Source: Microstegium vimineum (taxonomy: Eukaryota > Streptophyta > Magnoliopsida > Poales > Poaceae). Taken from it: 64,000 nucleotides of DNA. Of this stretch, positions 22,236-35,290 are shown piece by piece. Each line of letters begins with the position of its first letter. Position 1 is the stretch's first letter. The position numbers and the translations under genes are program-made. The stretch spans positions 16,587,263-16,651,262 of the forward strand of contig CM039126.1 of NCBI GenBank assembly GCA_022036555.1, read 5' to 3'. Under the pieces are notes generated by a model that saw nothing but the letters and a program-made list of their open reading frames with translations, had not been told where the DNA came from and ran no database searches.

Positions 22236-24270
22236 ATGTTTTCTCGAAAGCTTGGTGGACCACGACCTCAAGATGACGAAATCAACGAAATCAACGTTCT
22301 TCTTCGGATCATGGATCTGCGAGATTGGAGACGATGGAAAGCTTCGAAACTGACTCCGAGACGAAGAAGAATTCAATCTCCAAGAACTAGACCAAAAGAC
22401 CAAAACCTGACAATTTCGAAACCAACCAGGACAAGGGAAGAAGACGCATACGAGACCGATTCAGAGAAGGAGACACCACCGCATACCGGTTCCAAGTCGA
22501 ACACGGAAGGACTAAACATAACCCAAGTCAAAAGGTACAACCGAACCTCAATCGGAAACAAAAACAACTCAGAAGCAGTCAAGTACTCGAATCCATACAG
22601 ACTACGCAACTCCGCAGCCACACACGAGCAGTTTCTTCAGAAGGTGATGACAAGGAGCATAACTCTAAAAGGCGCTCAAGAAGGGATGATAATGTCAACA
22701 ACTCCAAGGATGCATCGTACATTGGCCAAACCACTCTCCAAAAACGCAAACCCAAGATAAAGAACTATCGTTCCAGGTAGGAAAAGAACTTAGAAAAGAA
22801 CTATCGTTCAAGGACTATCATGCAAGCCAAGAAAGAAAAACCAGCGAGCAAAAAGAACTTGGAGAGCGCATACTATATACATGGTAGAGCTAGAACCCTA
22901 CTTAGAACCGCCACAGATACCCGACTTAAAATCATCAGATGAATCAGAAGGAGATATCTCAGACGATGAAGAAGGCGACGACAATGAAACCAATGACCAC
23001 AAAGCTGCGAGGGTAAAAAAGAACAAGGCCAGGGCAGGAAAAAGAAATCGGGCCATCTAGAGAAAGCAAATCTGGAACAAATACAAAGCAGAACTGACGG
23101 AATACAACAGAAAGAAGGTGGAAAGAGAAACCATGAAAAATACAAAAAGAGAAAGAATCAAAGAGCTGACAGAAGAGTTAAATATCCTCACTAAAGAAGA
23201 AAGAGTTATAGATGAGCAGAATAAAGAAGACGGAGACCTCAATAAACAACCCGACGGTGATACGCTCCAAGAACAACAAGGGGAACAACCCCTTAAAAAG
23301 TCAATATTCCACAGATTGGGAAAGACAGAGGTACCACAACCATCGGAAAGGCATGAACGACATCTCGGACTAGTAAAGCAAAACGGCCGGCCAGCGCTAC
23401 CCGGAAGACTACGGAGAATCCAAATACAGAGGAGATAGGGACTATTATAGAAGAGATTGGTCACCCGACTTCAATCGGACAAAACAATACGATAGGTTTC
23501 TATGTTTCGTAGGGAGATTGCAAATATTGAGGCTACCCCACAACTTCAAACCGGCAAACCATTCAAAGTACAATGGCAAAGTAGAACCCAGACAATGGAT
23601 AAGAGTCTGCTCCCAATCCATTGAACTCGCGGGAGGAGATAATGACATCAAGGCACTATATTTCCCAATGGCACTTGAGGCTATGCCTCTACAATGATTC
23701 GACAAGTTGAAGCCGCGATCAATCAAATATTGGGAAGACTTGCAAGAGGCTTTTTGCAACAAGTTTGCAGGAATAATAACACACCCTATGATGGCAGCCA
23801 AGTTGAAAAACGTAAAACAGAGAAAAGGAGAAACTTTAAGGGAATACTATCAAAGATTCGGAGAACTCAGAGCTCAGATACAAGACATCACTGACAGAGA
23901 AGTGATAGAAACGTTTGCTAATGGAATTCTAGCAAATTGGCAATTCAAGGACTACTTCAATGAAAATCCAAGATCCAATGAAGACTTCAAAAAAGCGGTT
24001 GAAAAAATGATATCATCAGAAGAAAGAACTTGGCACAGATTTACCCGGGATTATCACGAAAGCAGAAGACCAGACTTCAGACCTCAAGACAAAAGGCCAA
24101 GGCAAGATAACATGGTGGAAGTGACAGATAACAAAAGAAGATACAACGACAAAGACAAAGGAGGTTACAATAACAGTTACCAGAACAACCGGACACGAAT
24201 CGGAATAATAGATACTCAAACAACAATTACCAGGGAAACAACTACGCAAGAAAGCCAGCAGAAAGGATAG
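22236..24270 (+). pseudogene. gag: gag of the second gypsy element, broken
   Basis: First ATG after the PBS is 22236 (MFSRKLGGPRPQDDE). This frame ends at 22760. A charged, coiled-coil-like region follows with more breaks (for example the frame 23118-23438). The Retrotrans_gag core is recognisable at about 23550-24010 (PRQWIRVCSQSIELAGGDN, YWEDLQEAFCNKF, TLREYYQRFGEL, VIETFANGI). A TGA at about 23697 sits where the family usually has Trp. The C-terminal part is basic and Asn/Arg-rich. Confidence 0.8.
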
Positions 24271-24599
24271 AAAACCTACCATGCCACATACACCCTTATG
24301 TAGGGCACAAGTTAGTCGAATGTGACATCTTTCAACGTAGATTTACAAAGAAAGAAGAGACGCGCGCAAACAACTTGGAACAAAGAACAGATGAACCTGG
24401 AAAAGATACAAAGAAGGCAGAAGGAAATTATCAGGAGCCCCAACGACAATTAGCTGTGATCTTTTCCGGAGCACCATATACAAGAAGTAAAAGACAAGAA
24501 AAGCTAGCCCATAGAACCATCATGGCAGCTAAGCCAGCTACCCCGAGATACTTAGACTGGTCAGAATACCCAATTCAATTCACAAGAGAAGATCAATGG

Positions 24600-27500
24600 A
24601 CAAGTGTGGCAAACGCTGGCTTACTATCCCTTAGTAATGGGACCAACAATAGCAGGAGTGGTAGTATCCAAAGTACTCATTGATGGAGGATTAAATATAA
24701 TCTTTGCAGACACCTTAAGGAAGATGAACTTGGACTATGAAGGCATGATCACACCAACAAGTATTCCCTTCTATGGATAGTACCTGAAAGAGCTTCTATA
24801 CCATTGGGGCAGATAACCTTACCAGTCACCTTTTGAACACCTGACAAATATCGAACAGAGTAGCAGACTTTGAATCATGCTACCACGCAATCCTGGGAAG
24901 ACTAGCACTTACAAGATACATGGCAGTACCACACTACCCATACCTACTACTCAAGATGCCGACAACAAAAGGAGTCTTATCACTAAAGGGAGACCTAAAG
25001 AAGGCTTACGACTATGATGTGCAAGATATACAAATATCAGAAAAGCTACAAGACTACAAATAAAAAGAAGACATCGCGAAGAAAGTCGAAGAAATGAATC
25101 CAGATGAAATCCAAATACCAGCAAAAAAGCCCAACAACTTCACACCTCCAAAAGAAGCCACCACAAAGACAATCGACTTATTGACCGGAGATGGAGAGAA
25201 GACGACAATAATCAGTGCAAATCTAGACCCCAAATAGGAATTTGCGCTCACCAACTTTCTAAGGGACAACAAAGACATATTTGCATGGAAACCTACAGAC
25301 ATGCCAGGAGTCCCAAAGGAGTTGGCTGAGCACAAAATTGACACAAACAATGGTTCAAGACCAGTAAAGCAGAAGCTACACAGATTCGCTCCAGACAGGA
25401 AAACAACAATCAAAAAGGAAATTACAAAGCTATTGGCAGCAGGATTCATCAGAGAAATAATCAACCCAGACTGGTTAGCTAACCCAGTCCTAGTAGAGAA
25501 AAAGAATTCGAAAGAATGGCGCATGTGCGTTGACTACACTAATCTTAACAAGCATTGTTCAAAAGACCCATATGGACCACCGAGGATTGATCAAGTCATA
25601 GATTCAACAGCAGGATCATAATTATTATCCTTCCTTGATTGCTACTCGGGTACCATCAAATATCACTTAGAGAGGAAGATCAGAGCAAAACATCCTTTAT
25701 AACACCTTTCGGAGCATATTGCTACAAGTCAATGCCGTTTGGATTAAAGAACACATGAGCAACATATCAAAGAGCAATACAAACCTGCCTTGGAGATCAA
25801 ATCAGAAGAAACGCTGAAGCTCACATTGATGACGTGGTAATCAAGACAAAGGAACCCGAATCACTATTGGAAGACCTAGAAGAGACCTTAAAAAATCTAA
25901 AAGCATGGAAGTGGAAACTAAACCCTACAAAATGTGTGTTTGGCGTAGCATTAGGACAACTACTCGGTTTCTTAGTCAGCAATAGAGGGATCGAAGCAAG
26001 CACAAAACAAGTCAAAGCAATTATGGAAATGAAGCCACCAAAAAAGATCAAGGACATACAAAAACTGACAGGATGTATGGCAGCTCTTAACAAATTCATC
26101 TCAAAACTAGGAGAAAAATGACTACCCTTCTTTAAACTCCTGAAAAAGAAAGAGAACTTCGAATGGACAGAGGAGGCAAACCAAGCTTTCATCAAGCTAA
26201 AAGAATACTTATCATCTTCTCCAATAATGACTCCACCAAAAAACAAGGAAGACATGATGCTATACATCACAAAACCAAAGAATGTGGTAAGCACAACAGT
26301 CATAGTAGAAAGAGAAGAACTCGGACACACCTACAAAGTACAAAGACCGGTATACTACATAAGCGAAGTACTCACGGAATCAAAAGTCAGATACCCACAC
26401 GTACAAAAACTACTCTACACAGTACTTATATCATCAAGAAAGCTAAGGCGCTACTTCCATGAGAACAAAGTAACAATCGTGACCAACTTTCCGCTACAAG
26501 ACATACTCAGAAACAAGGACACCACAGGCCGAATATCAAAATGGGCAGTAGAACTCGGAGCCTTGAACCTGGACTTCAAACCAAGAACGACAATCAAATC
26601 GCAAATACTAGCCGACTTCATCGCAGAGTGGACAGAAGCCACCCAAAAAGAACCCGAACCAATACAAGACCATTGGAAAATGTATTTTGATGGGTCTCTG
26701 AAACTTGGAGGGGCAGGAGCAAGAGTGCTACTAATTTCTCCAGAAGGAAGACAATTAAAGTATGTATTACAAATACTATGGCAAGCAACGAACAACGAAG
26801 CAGAGTACGAAGCACTCATACACGGACTAAAAGTGGCAACTATGTACTCTGGGAATTAAGAGAGTACTCGCCTATGAAGATTCAACAGTAGTAATCAACC
26901 AAGTAAACAAAGAATGAGATTGCACAAAGAACAACATGGACGCATACTGTGCAGAAATAAGAAGACTTGAGAAGAATTTTGAAGGACTCGAAATCCATCA
27001 TGTTCTAAGAGATTCAAATGTGGCATCTGATATCCTGTCAAAATTGGGATCAGACAGAGCAAAAGTACACCTGGAATATTCGTAGAAGAACTCGCAAAAC
27101 CATCAATCCAAGAAATTAGCAAACAAAAAGAAGACTCAATGGACATAGTCACGACAGAAGAACCGAATACTTCAAGACAAATCTTCAACATAGAAAGTGA
27201 TTGGAGACAACTATACACTGATTATAAAAGCAAAAACAAACTATCCAGAGACAAAGCAGAAGCAACAAGAGTCATAAGGAAAAGCAAAGCATACGTTCTC
27301 ATAAAAGACAAATTATACAAGAGGGCAGCATCTTCTAGAGTACTATTAAAGTGCGTATCAACACAAGAAGGAAAGGAGATACTGGAAGAAATCCACTCGG
27401 GATGCTCTGGAAATCATGCAACATCTAGAACACTAATCGGTAAAGCATTCAGAAGTGGATTTTACTAACCAACAACACTCAGAGATGCAGAACAATTAGT

Positions 27501-28442
27501 CAAGACATGCAAAAGTTGTTAGATGTTTGCAAGACAGTCACATGTCCTAGCACATAATCTAGTCTGCATACCACCAGCCTGGCCCTTCTCATGCTGGGGG
27601 CTAGATCAAGTCGGACCTGTCAAAAAGGCAAAAGGAGGATTTGAATATATATTCATGGCAGTGGATAAGTTCACCAAATGGATCGAATACAAACCATTGG
27701 TCAAATACAACGCAGAAAAAGCAACAGAATTCATACAAGACATCATGCACCGGTTTGGGATGCCCAATAGAATAATCACAGACCTAGGATCACCATTCAC
27801 AGCAAAGGAATTCCAGTATTGGACAAGAGATTGTGGAACAGAGATAGACTATGCATCAGTCGCTCACCCACAAGCAAATGGACAAGTCGAAAGAGCCACA
27901 GACTACTGCTACTAGGTTTAAAACCAAGACTGTATGAAGACTTGAAAGACTACGGAGGCAAGTGGATAGAAGAATTACCAAAAGTGGTTTGGGGTCTAAG
28001 AACCCAGATCAGCAGAGCAACAAGATACTCACCATTCTTTCTGGTTTACGGATTAGAAGTCGTATTACCCGTGGACTTAATATGGCAATCACCAAGAATC
28101 GAGCAATATGATGAGGGAGAAGCCGAATAAACAAGACGACTAGAGATTGACACAATCGAAGAAATAAGAGACAACTCAGTTATACAAAATGCAAGATATC
28201 TACAAGGCCTGCGAAGACATTATGATAGGAACACACACATCCAAGAACAACTAAAACCAGGAGACCTGGTACTACGATTAATTCAAAAGAAAGAAGGATG
28301 ACACAAACTACTCAGCCCATGGGAGGGCCCTTTTATCATCAAGACAACAATACAACCCGGAACATATGAACTAATGACAGAAGACGGAGTACAAATAAGA
28401 AACACTTGGCATATCAGCCAACTCAAGAAGTTTTACAATTAA
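24600..28442 (+). pseudogene. pol: protease-pol of the second gypsy element, many stops and frameshifts
   Basis: A protease-like block is near 24670 (VLIDGGLNII). RT starts near 25260 (DMPGVPKELAEH, REIINPDWLANPVLVEKKN, MCVDYTNLNKHC). The RT catalytic box near 25824 reads HIDDVV, with His for Tyr. RNase H follows, then a second RNase H (MYFDGSLKLGGAG, about 26680). Integrase is at about 27520-27910 with Asp in WGLDQVGP, Asp in ITDLGSPF and Glu in ANGQVERAT. The C-terminal part runs to TAA 28440-28442. Several stops fit C-to-T or G-to-A decay. It cannot be expressed as a polyprotein. Confidence 0.88.
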
Positions 28443-28481
28443 CAACACGGACAAGATGCAAGACTCCAGAAGCAAAAAGTC

Positions 28482-29345
28482 TAGAAGTCAATTGCTTAGA
28501 GAAGCAACATGACAAACCAACCGACTGCTTTGCACCATGAGCGACACAGTCTGGTTCATATCTACAAGTCAACCATTTCATGAGGCGACATGACAAGCCG
28601 ACAGCTTTGCACCATTAGCAGCACTATCTGGCATGAATCTACAAGTCAACTGCTTCATGAAGCAGCATGATGAACTAACCGACTGTGTTGCACCATGAGC
28701 GACACAATCTGGTTTATATCTACAAGTCAACTATTTCGTGAGACAGCATGACAAGCCGACAGCTTTGCACCATGAGTAGCACTGTTTGGCATGAATCTAC
28801 AAGTCAACTGCTTAGTGAAGCAGCATGATGAACTAATCGACTGCTTTGCACCATGAGCGACACAGTCTGGTTCATATATACAGGTCAACCGTTTCGTGAG
28901 ACGACATGACAAGCCGACAGCTTTGCACCATGAGCGACACTGTCTGGCACGAATCTACAAGTCAATTGCTTCGAGAAGCAACATGACGAACTAACCGATT
29001 GCTTTGCACCATGAGCGGCACAGTCTGGTTCATATCTACAAGTCAACCGTTTCGTGAGACGGCATGACAAGCCGACAGCTTTGCACCATGAGCGGCACTG
29101 TCTGGCATGAATCTACAAGTCAATTGCTTCGAGAAGCAACATGACGAACTAACTGACTGCTTTGCACCATGAGCGGCACAGTCTGGTTCATATCTACAAG
29201 TCAACCGTTTCGTGAGACGATATGACAAATAGCTAACTGCCTTGCACCATGAGCAGCATAGTCTAGCTCGACGACATCAACAAGTCAACCATTATACAAA
29301 GCAACATGATACATATAGTTGACTGCTTGAAAAGCAGCACAACTC
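28482..29345. repeat. Tandem array, period 158 bp (half-units 77 and 81 bp)
   Basis: ACAAGTCAAC anchors recur at alternating distances of 77 and 81 bp (28565, 28642, 28723, 28800, 28881 and on). There are about five and a half copies of the 158-bp unit. Each half contains TGCTTTGCACCATGAGCGACAC or a close variant. It lies just after pol, a place where Tat elements often carry tandem repeats. The minus-strand 61-codon frames here are products of the repeat, not genes. Confidence 0.88.
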
Positions 29346-29911
29346 GGCACAACAACGACTACAAGCCAAATACTCCTACACTATAAAGCGACATTGACAA
29401 CCACTCGACGAATAACAAGTTAACAGTACTACCCTGAAACAACTCGGAGGGTACTATATAGAAGAAAAACAAAGAGCAGAGATGAAGAACTACAAAGCCT
29501 AATCTAGAGGCATAAAGCTACAAAGCATTGTATAAGCCAGAAGATCTACTTCAGCATAGCCGTCACGACTCGAAAGTCGATAATGCTACTCAGAAAGAAC
29601 TCAGAAATTACCCTGCAAAAGCTAGACAAAGCATGAGAACTACAAAGCCTAATATAGAGGCACAAGACTACAAATATCATATAAATCAGAAGAACTCGAC
29701 ACGGCTTACAAGACCCATATTACAAAGTTTTCATTAGATTGACAAATAAGTCGATTAGAAAGCAAACTACACAGCATCTGCAGATAAGACAAGTACATAT
29801 CTCAAAATCAAGAAATCACAATATCAGGATGAAGCCTGATGATATATCAAAGCAAAAGATTATCTAGAGTATATATTACAAGACCATGCAAAGACAAACA
29901 AATGTTCTTTC
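29346..29911. other. Spacer between tandem array and antisense gene
   Basis: AT-rich. Two copies of a CTACAAAGCCTAATctAGAGGCA-like block occur about 29490 and 29640, preceded by ACTCGGAGGG/ACTCAGAAA variants. No gene seen. Confidence 0.4.
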
Positions 29912-32707
29912 TCAAGGAGAAGGGGGCAACACTTTCATTTGACCAAGTATCTCACTACAAAGTTCCTCAACCTCAGGCTTCGATTGCTCCCACTTAGTCA
30001 AGAGTTCGGCCTCCTAGGGTCTTCAAGAATCCGATTCAAGTGAACTTCAGGAGAAAGGGCCCGAACAAAGGAAACAACATTGTTAATACATCGTTCAAAC
30101 CCACTCTTCACGAACTCACGGAATCGTAAAGACAACACTAGGATTATACTATCGAGATATCCAGACCAGCACTGTCATCTCCAGGACGACAGACAGCAAC
30201 AATAATAGGCCTCACAGCCTCAAGCAAAGATCTAAGTTGCCCTCGGGCAGAATTCAACTTTCCTTGCAAAACCTAAACCGATTGTAAAGCCTGGACAAGA
30301 TCACGATCAGCGCCAAATCGAATCAATTGAGCTTCAGCCATCAAATCTTGAGCCTTTTTTAAAGTATCGTCAGCAGATTCACTTACATGCTCAGCCTTAT
30401 TTTTAGAAGACTGGAGAGTCTCAGTCAATACTTCCCGATCTTTTTTACAAACCTCACATTGACGTTCAACATCTGACAAATGTCAAATATATAAATAAAG
30501 GAATATGATAAAGTCAAAAGGCAAAAGTGCAAAGCAAAATAAATGATACCAGCAAGTTTGGACTTCAGATCAGCAATTTCAGCAGAAGCTTGGGCAGCAG
30601 CAGACTGCTGAAATTCTTTCACCCAAGTTAACTCAGCCCTAACCAGAGACAACTCGGACTCAGGCTTTCCCAAGCTATCCCGGATAAGGTTAGCAGACCT
30701 CTCCTCCTGAGGACCAAACAGAATGTCTTGATCTTGATGAAAAGCCCGCCAACAAAGACAAAAATAAAGGGAAAATACCAAGAAAGCAGAAATATGAAAC
30801 AAAGATTGACCAAAATACCGTGAGTTCTGCACCATATTCTGAGGAGAAAGACTCCCAGGTTGAAAGCAGCCTACCAACTCATTCAGCCCGAGCAAATAGA
30901 GGTCCAACAAATAAAGGGACATGACGATCCACCACAGGAAGAACACGGGTACCAGCTTGAGAAGATACGTGAGGACCCCCAGACAACCTCTCAATCAGCA
31001 AACCAGCACCACTAGGGACCGCCAAAACACCTACAAATAAAGAGCTCAATACAAAAGCACATGACAAGGGAAGTTAGAAATTCAAAAAAAAGAAACAAAA
31101 ACCTACCTCCAGCAGAAGTTTTCAATTCCGTAGCAGCTTTGGAGGGAGAAGAAACATCCAAAGGGAGACTGCAGCCAAAAAGAACCCAGATTTAACAAAG
31201 CACTCAACATAAGCCCAGAACAAAAGAAAGAAAGAAAGAAAATGTACCCAGAAGACTTCTTGATCTGAGCCACAGTTTGAGAGAAGGACAATTTTAGGAT
31301 AGCAAAATCAAAACCGCTATCAAAAGGCGGTAAAACAGAAGAAGAAGGTGCAGCAGAGCTAGAAGCAAAAGGAACATCAGCAGATGTTCGACTACATTAG
31401 AAGACAAAGCATCATCATACATCATAAAGCACATAAAAAAGGGAGAAGAAAAAGTACTCACCCACAAGGACTCAAAAGATCTCTGGATTCATCCTCAGTC
31501 GAAAGAGCTGAATGTCCATCTACAAATCTGAAAACAAAAATCATAAGACAAAGGTATACAGGAAAAACAAAAGAACTCGGCATAAAAACAACCTGACAAA
31601 GAACCCTGGCAAACAAACTGCCGCCTTTTCGGCCGAGGAGGCCTAATGGCTGTATCTAAATGCCCTCGCTTTGGAGAGGCAGCACGAGAACCAGCGGCAA
31701 CATCAGTGTCATCATCATCACCATCATCATCATCATACAAATTACCACCATCATCAGCGGCAGGCACAACGAGAGCAAAGGCATGACCATAACCTTGCAA
31801 AGCAAAACACATCAGAACAAGATAGCAAAATAAAGAAAAAGAGAGCAAGGATATAAAACCTACCATAGGCGGAGGATTGGCAGCACTATATTCCTAAATT
31901 GCGACAGGAAAGGTAACAACGTTACCCAATACTCTGTTCATCATCTTAAGAACGACATCATCTGAAAGTTCAGTCTCAAGGATAAGGCGAGACGAATCAG
32001 AAGGACCAGTATATTCAAAACCTAGATGATCCCTCTTCATCAAGGGCTGAACTCGACGACGCAAAAAGCAGCAACAATTCCGTTGCCTATCAAACCAGAC
32101 TGCTTCAGAAAGCTAAGACGATTAATCAAAGGCCTAAGGCCTTGCTTTTCAGAGGAGGATATTTTGTCAGACCAATAAGGGAGAGAAACTGGGAGAGAAG
32201 ATAAATCAAAAGGCTTAGGAAAAGATGGCTGAGAAACTTAAAACCACTTCTCAGCCCAATCGCGAACAAAATTAGACAGGGACAAAGAGGGAAAAACATT
32301 TTTATGGCCTTGCCTATACAACAACCACAACTAGGAACCTTTGATCTACCAGTAAGGCGGACCCAAAAGAAATAACAGAAGAACAAGAGACAAGGAGAAA
32401 TCCCTACGAAAACCTCACAAAGATGCACGAAGCATGAAAGAAAAGGGATGGCATTAGGAACAAGGTGGTGAAGTTGAAGGCCATAGAAGTCAATAAATTG
32501 AACTAAAAAATCAGATGAGGGAAAACAAAGTCTAGATCTGACATAAGAAACGAAAAGAAGAGATTGATCAGGAGATGGATTTAGGGGCGATTGGTCACCA
32601 GGCAATTCACAGGTAGAAAAAGCCCATCTTGAAAGAAGACCTTGTGCAACCAAGAGGTCAAGATTACCTTGCTGAACGAAAGACTTTGGAATTCCTTTGC
32701 TCTTCAT
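29912..32707 (-). pseudogene. Antisense Transposase_28-like (putative gypsy-type transposon) gene, decayed
   Basis: On the minus strand an ATG at 32707 opens a frame (MKSKGIPKSFVQQGNLDLLV) carrying the PF04195-type block: FPSSDFLVQFIDFYGLQLHH, then PNAIPFLSCFVHLCEVFVGI. Further exons are suggested around 32100-31870 (ending NPPPMV before GTAGGT), 31790-31620 (acidic Asp run, then PPRPKRR), and coiled-coil parts around 30710-30560 and 30480-30275. The C-terminus ends at TGA 29912-29914 (about KPEVEELCSEILGQM). In-frame stops (for example 30273-30275) and frame changes show decay; exon borders are approximate. Same position and orientation as the PMD gene in the first gypsy element, but a different protein family. 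Confidence 0.65.
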
Positions 32708-32848
32708 CGCAAAACTCTCTCGAGAAGAATGATAGAAGAAGATTAAGCCAAAAACAAAGGATAGAAATTTCTCGTTAGTTGGGAGAAAAACACAGTAACA
32801 AAAGGCGAAGAAACTTATATAAAGTAAAGCAAAGAGATTGATTCTCAT

Positions 32849-34817
32849 AAATAACCATTACCCAGAAGCGACAATTATGGAAAAGCAGCAGAACGGTTAC
32901 CAAAACCATCACCTCCTAAAACCCCGCATTAGAAAAAGGAAAAAACAGATTATGCCAGCAACAGTTGAGTACCATAAATAATCGTACCTTGCAGAATACA
33001 ACGTGGAAAACAACCAGCCGGAAAGAAAAACAACTCGGCATGACAAGATGACACATAGAGGAAAGACAACCCTTTATTGAGAGATGTTAGCACACAATCA
33101 AGTTGCATCAGATTACAAGGCCTCAACAGATACAAAAAGTACTCTAGTAAGAGGGAATAATAGAATCAAAAGTCAAGATTTCAGATGCTAGAACCGATAA
33201 TCGTTGTATAGGAAAAAACAGCTCGGAAGCACTTGATTTCAGATGAGAGGAAGCGCATCCTTGCTGACAATAAACTGTAGAACCAAAAAGCCATCCAAGA
33301 CAAGCAGCATCAGGTACAGCAAATCCAGAACAACCCGGACGGAAAACACAAACAAATGACTGAAGGGTCCATGACAGTACACACCAATACCATCACAAGG
33401 CCTACACCATTTGCTTCGGTTCCTTCCCTAGAATTCTACTACCTCGAAACTAGTCTGCCGCTAGTTTCTATCATAAGACCTACACCATTCACTAGATTAC
33501 AACAAGAAGGGAGAAAAAAGACACCCGGGGGCTCGTCAAGCTCGCCAACTACAACATTCATGATAGAATAAGACCAAGACCAAGAACTTTACAAGAGGAA
33601 ATAGAGGATATGTGACAAAGGAACCAGACTATAGCTATTTATAGAAGAACAGTGGGCGCACATACACCAAGTCCATGAAGATAGGATAACAACAGTAATA
33701 GTACATAAAGGAAGCAATAAAGACTAAAGAACCTACAAGGACTGCATTGATGAGACACAAACGGCTATAGTAAAGGAAAGTATAGCAGTACACCACATAG
33801 GATATCCAAGGGAATATTCCAAAGATGGTCACACAACACATGTCGCCTTGCAAACAACCCTATAGCAAAAGGACCAAGCCGGAAAACAACTCGGCTATAA
33901 CATTCTCAAATACAAAAGACTACAAAAGAGTCCCCACAGAGCGTGAAGAAGTGCTGGTTCACAGGCAGAAAGCCACTCCCAACAAATGAGATTGGATAGC
34001 TCCAACTCTAGCCTTTCCAGCAGAAGTTCGGTACAAGCATACACGGCCAGGCAAATGGAACGTACAACTTCGACTAACTCGGGAGCGGCAACGGTGACAG
34101 CCCGGAGTTCTCATAAACAGATAGAGAAGGCATGGAAGCTAAATCACAAGACTTCTTCTACCTACGTTACCAAACTTCCCAGGAAAATCTCACCGAGGCG
34201 TTAGTCTACCTCTAACTCCTTTCACAAAAATTCTTCTACCCACTCAGCTATCAGAAAGACAAACATAAGCCCAAGGGCTGCTCAGTTTCACTCAGCAGTA
34301 CAACCATCGAATAAGAAAAAGAATAGAACTCTTAAATACCAACTACCAATGCAATACAACACCACAGAATTTATAGCAAGAAAGGACCACCAGAAGCCAA
34401 AAGTCACGAGAAAGGGAAACAAGAAAACGACAAAAGTACAAAAGGTAAATAGTGAAAGGAAGATTCGGCATACCCGTGAAGAGCACAGTACTCACCCGTG
34501 AACAGAAGCTGACAAAAGCAAAGTATTTTAGACCCTTCTACCGAATTCTTTAGTTTACAAAAGAACTCGGAGAAGGCTTAGGGGTTGGAAATACCTACCC
34601 GATAAAACCTTTTTCCAGATCCTCCGGATACTTGCGCCAAGTAACCAGAGGATCGGGAGCTATACTAAATGAGTGCACTTCTAGCTCAGAAAAGTGCAAA
34701 AAGACACCAAGACGAAGACACAGAAGATCATCCCATGATTTTACTTCAAAAAAGAACTCGATTTACTTTTAAAACAACCAGACACTTTGAAGAAAAATCA
34801 TGAGATGCTTGGGGGCT
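32849..34817. other. Gene-free 3' part of the second gypsy element
   Basis: About 2 kb rich in A on the plus strand, with no domain in any frame. Two copies of AGACCTACACCATT-like sequence lie about 33398 and 33477. The sequence before the 3' LTR (GAGATGCTTGGGGGCT, 34802-34817) serves as the purine-rich tract. Confidence 0.5.
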
Positions 34818-35290
34818 TGTCGATGGAATATCCTATAGGGTACCCATTAGCAGGCCTACCGGAGCTTTGGGCCTCGATCACTCAGCCCACGAAGGGAGGC
34901 AAACAAGCAAACTAGGATTCTACTCCGATACGACAGCAAGGCCGAAGCGTAGCTTATGCCTCTAAGCTTGTAACCAAGTAGGATTAGAAGCAACCTTTTG
35001 CCAATCCCTGGACTATAAAGGGTTGGAGAGGGTATCACCCAAAAACATCTGAACATACTACGTAACACCCGATACGTAGAGCGACACGCAACACCTTGTA
35101 CTACGAGATCAGAGCAATAAACAAGCGACCCAACTGGACGTAGGGCTATTACTCGACTGTGTAGAGGTCCTCAACTAGTATAAACCGTGTGTCCCTACGT
35201 GTCCAACCATCAAGGTTACACTATTCGCCGAGGCATGAACAACTGTCTCGCGTAACCCCATGGTAGGCTATCGGTGGTAAAACATCGACA
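34818..35290 (+). repeat. 3' LTR of the second gypsy element
   Basis: TGTCGATGGAATATCC to GGTAAAACATCGACA, followed by TSD GGCTC (35291-35295). Confidence 0.9.

Larger units (their letters stand above)
21732..35290 (+). mobile_element. Second Tat-type Ty3/gypsy retrotransposon, decayed
   Basis: LTRs 21732-22205 and 34818-35290 (about 473 bp), TSD GGCTC on both sides, PBS at 22208. The LTRs differ at roughly 32 positions (about 6-7%), so it is much older than the 5610-18846 element and similar in age to the SIRE element that it entered. Contents: gag and pol remnants on the plus strand, a 158-bp tandem array, an antisense Transposase_28-like gene, then about 2 kb without genes. The coding strand is A-rich, unlike the first gypsy element. 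Confidence 0.93.

Noticed and set aside
25054..26819. Several long minus-strand frames over the second gypsy pol (25054-25524, 25821-26330, 26451-26819)
   Set aside because: They are antisense to recognised RT and RNase H blocks; their openness follows from the A-rich sense strand.
28482..29345. CRISPR-like array
   Set aside because: The repeats are contiguous tandem units without unique spacers, in a eukaryotic retrotransposon.
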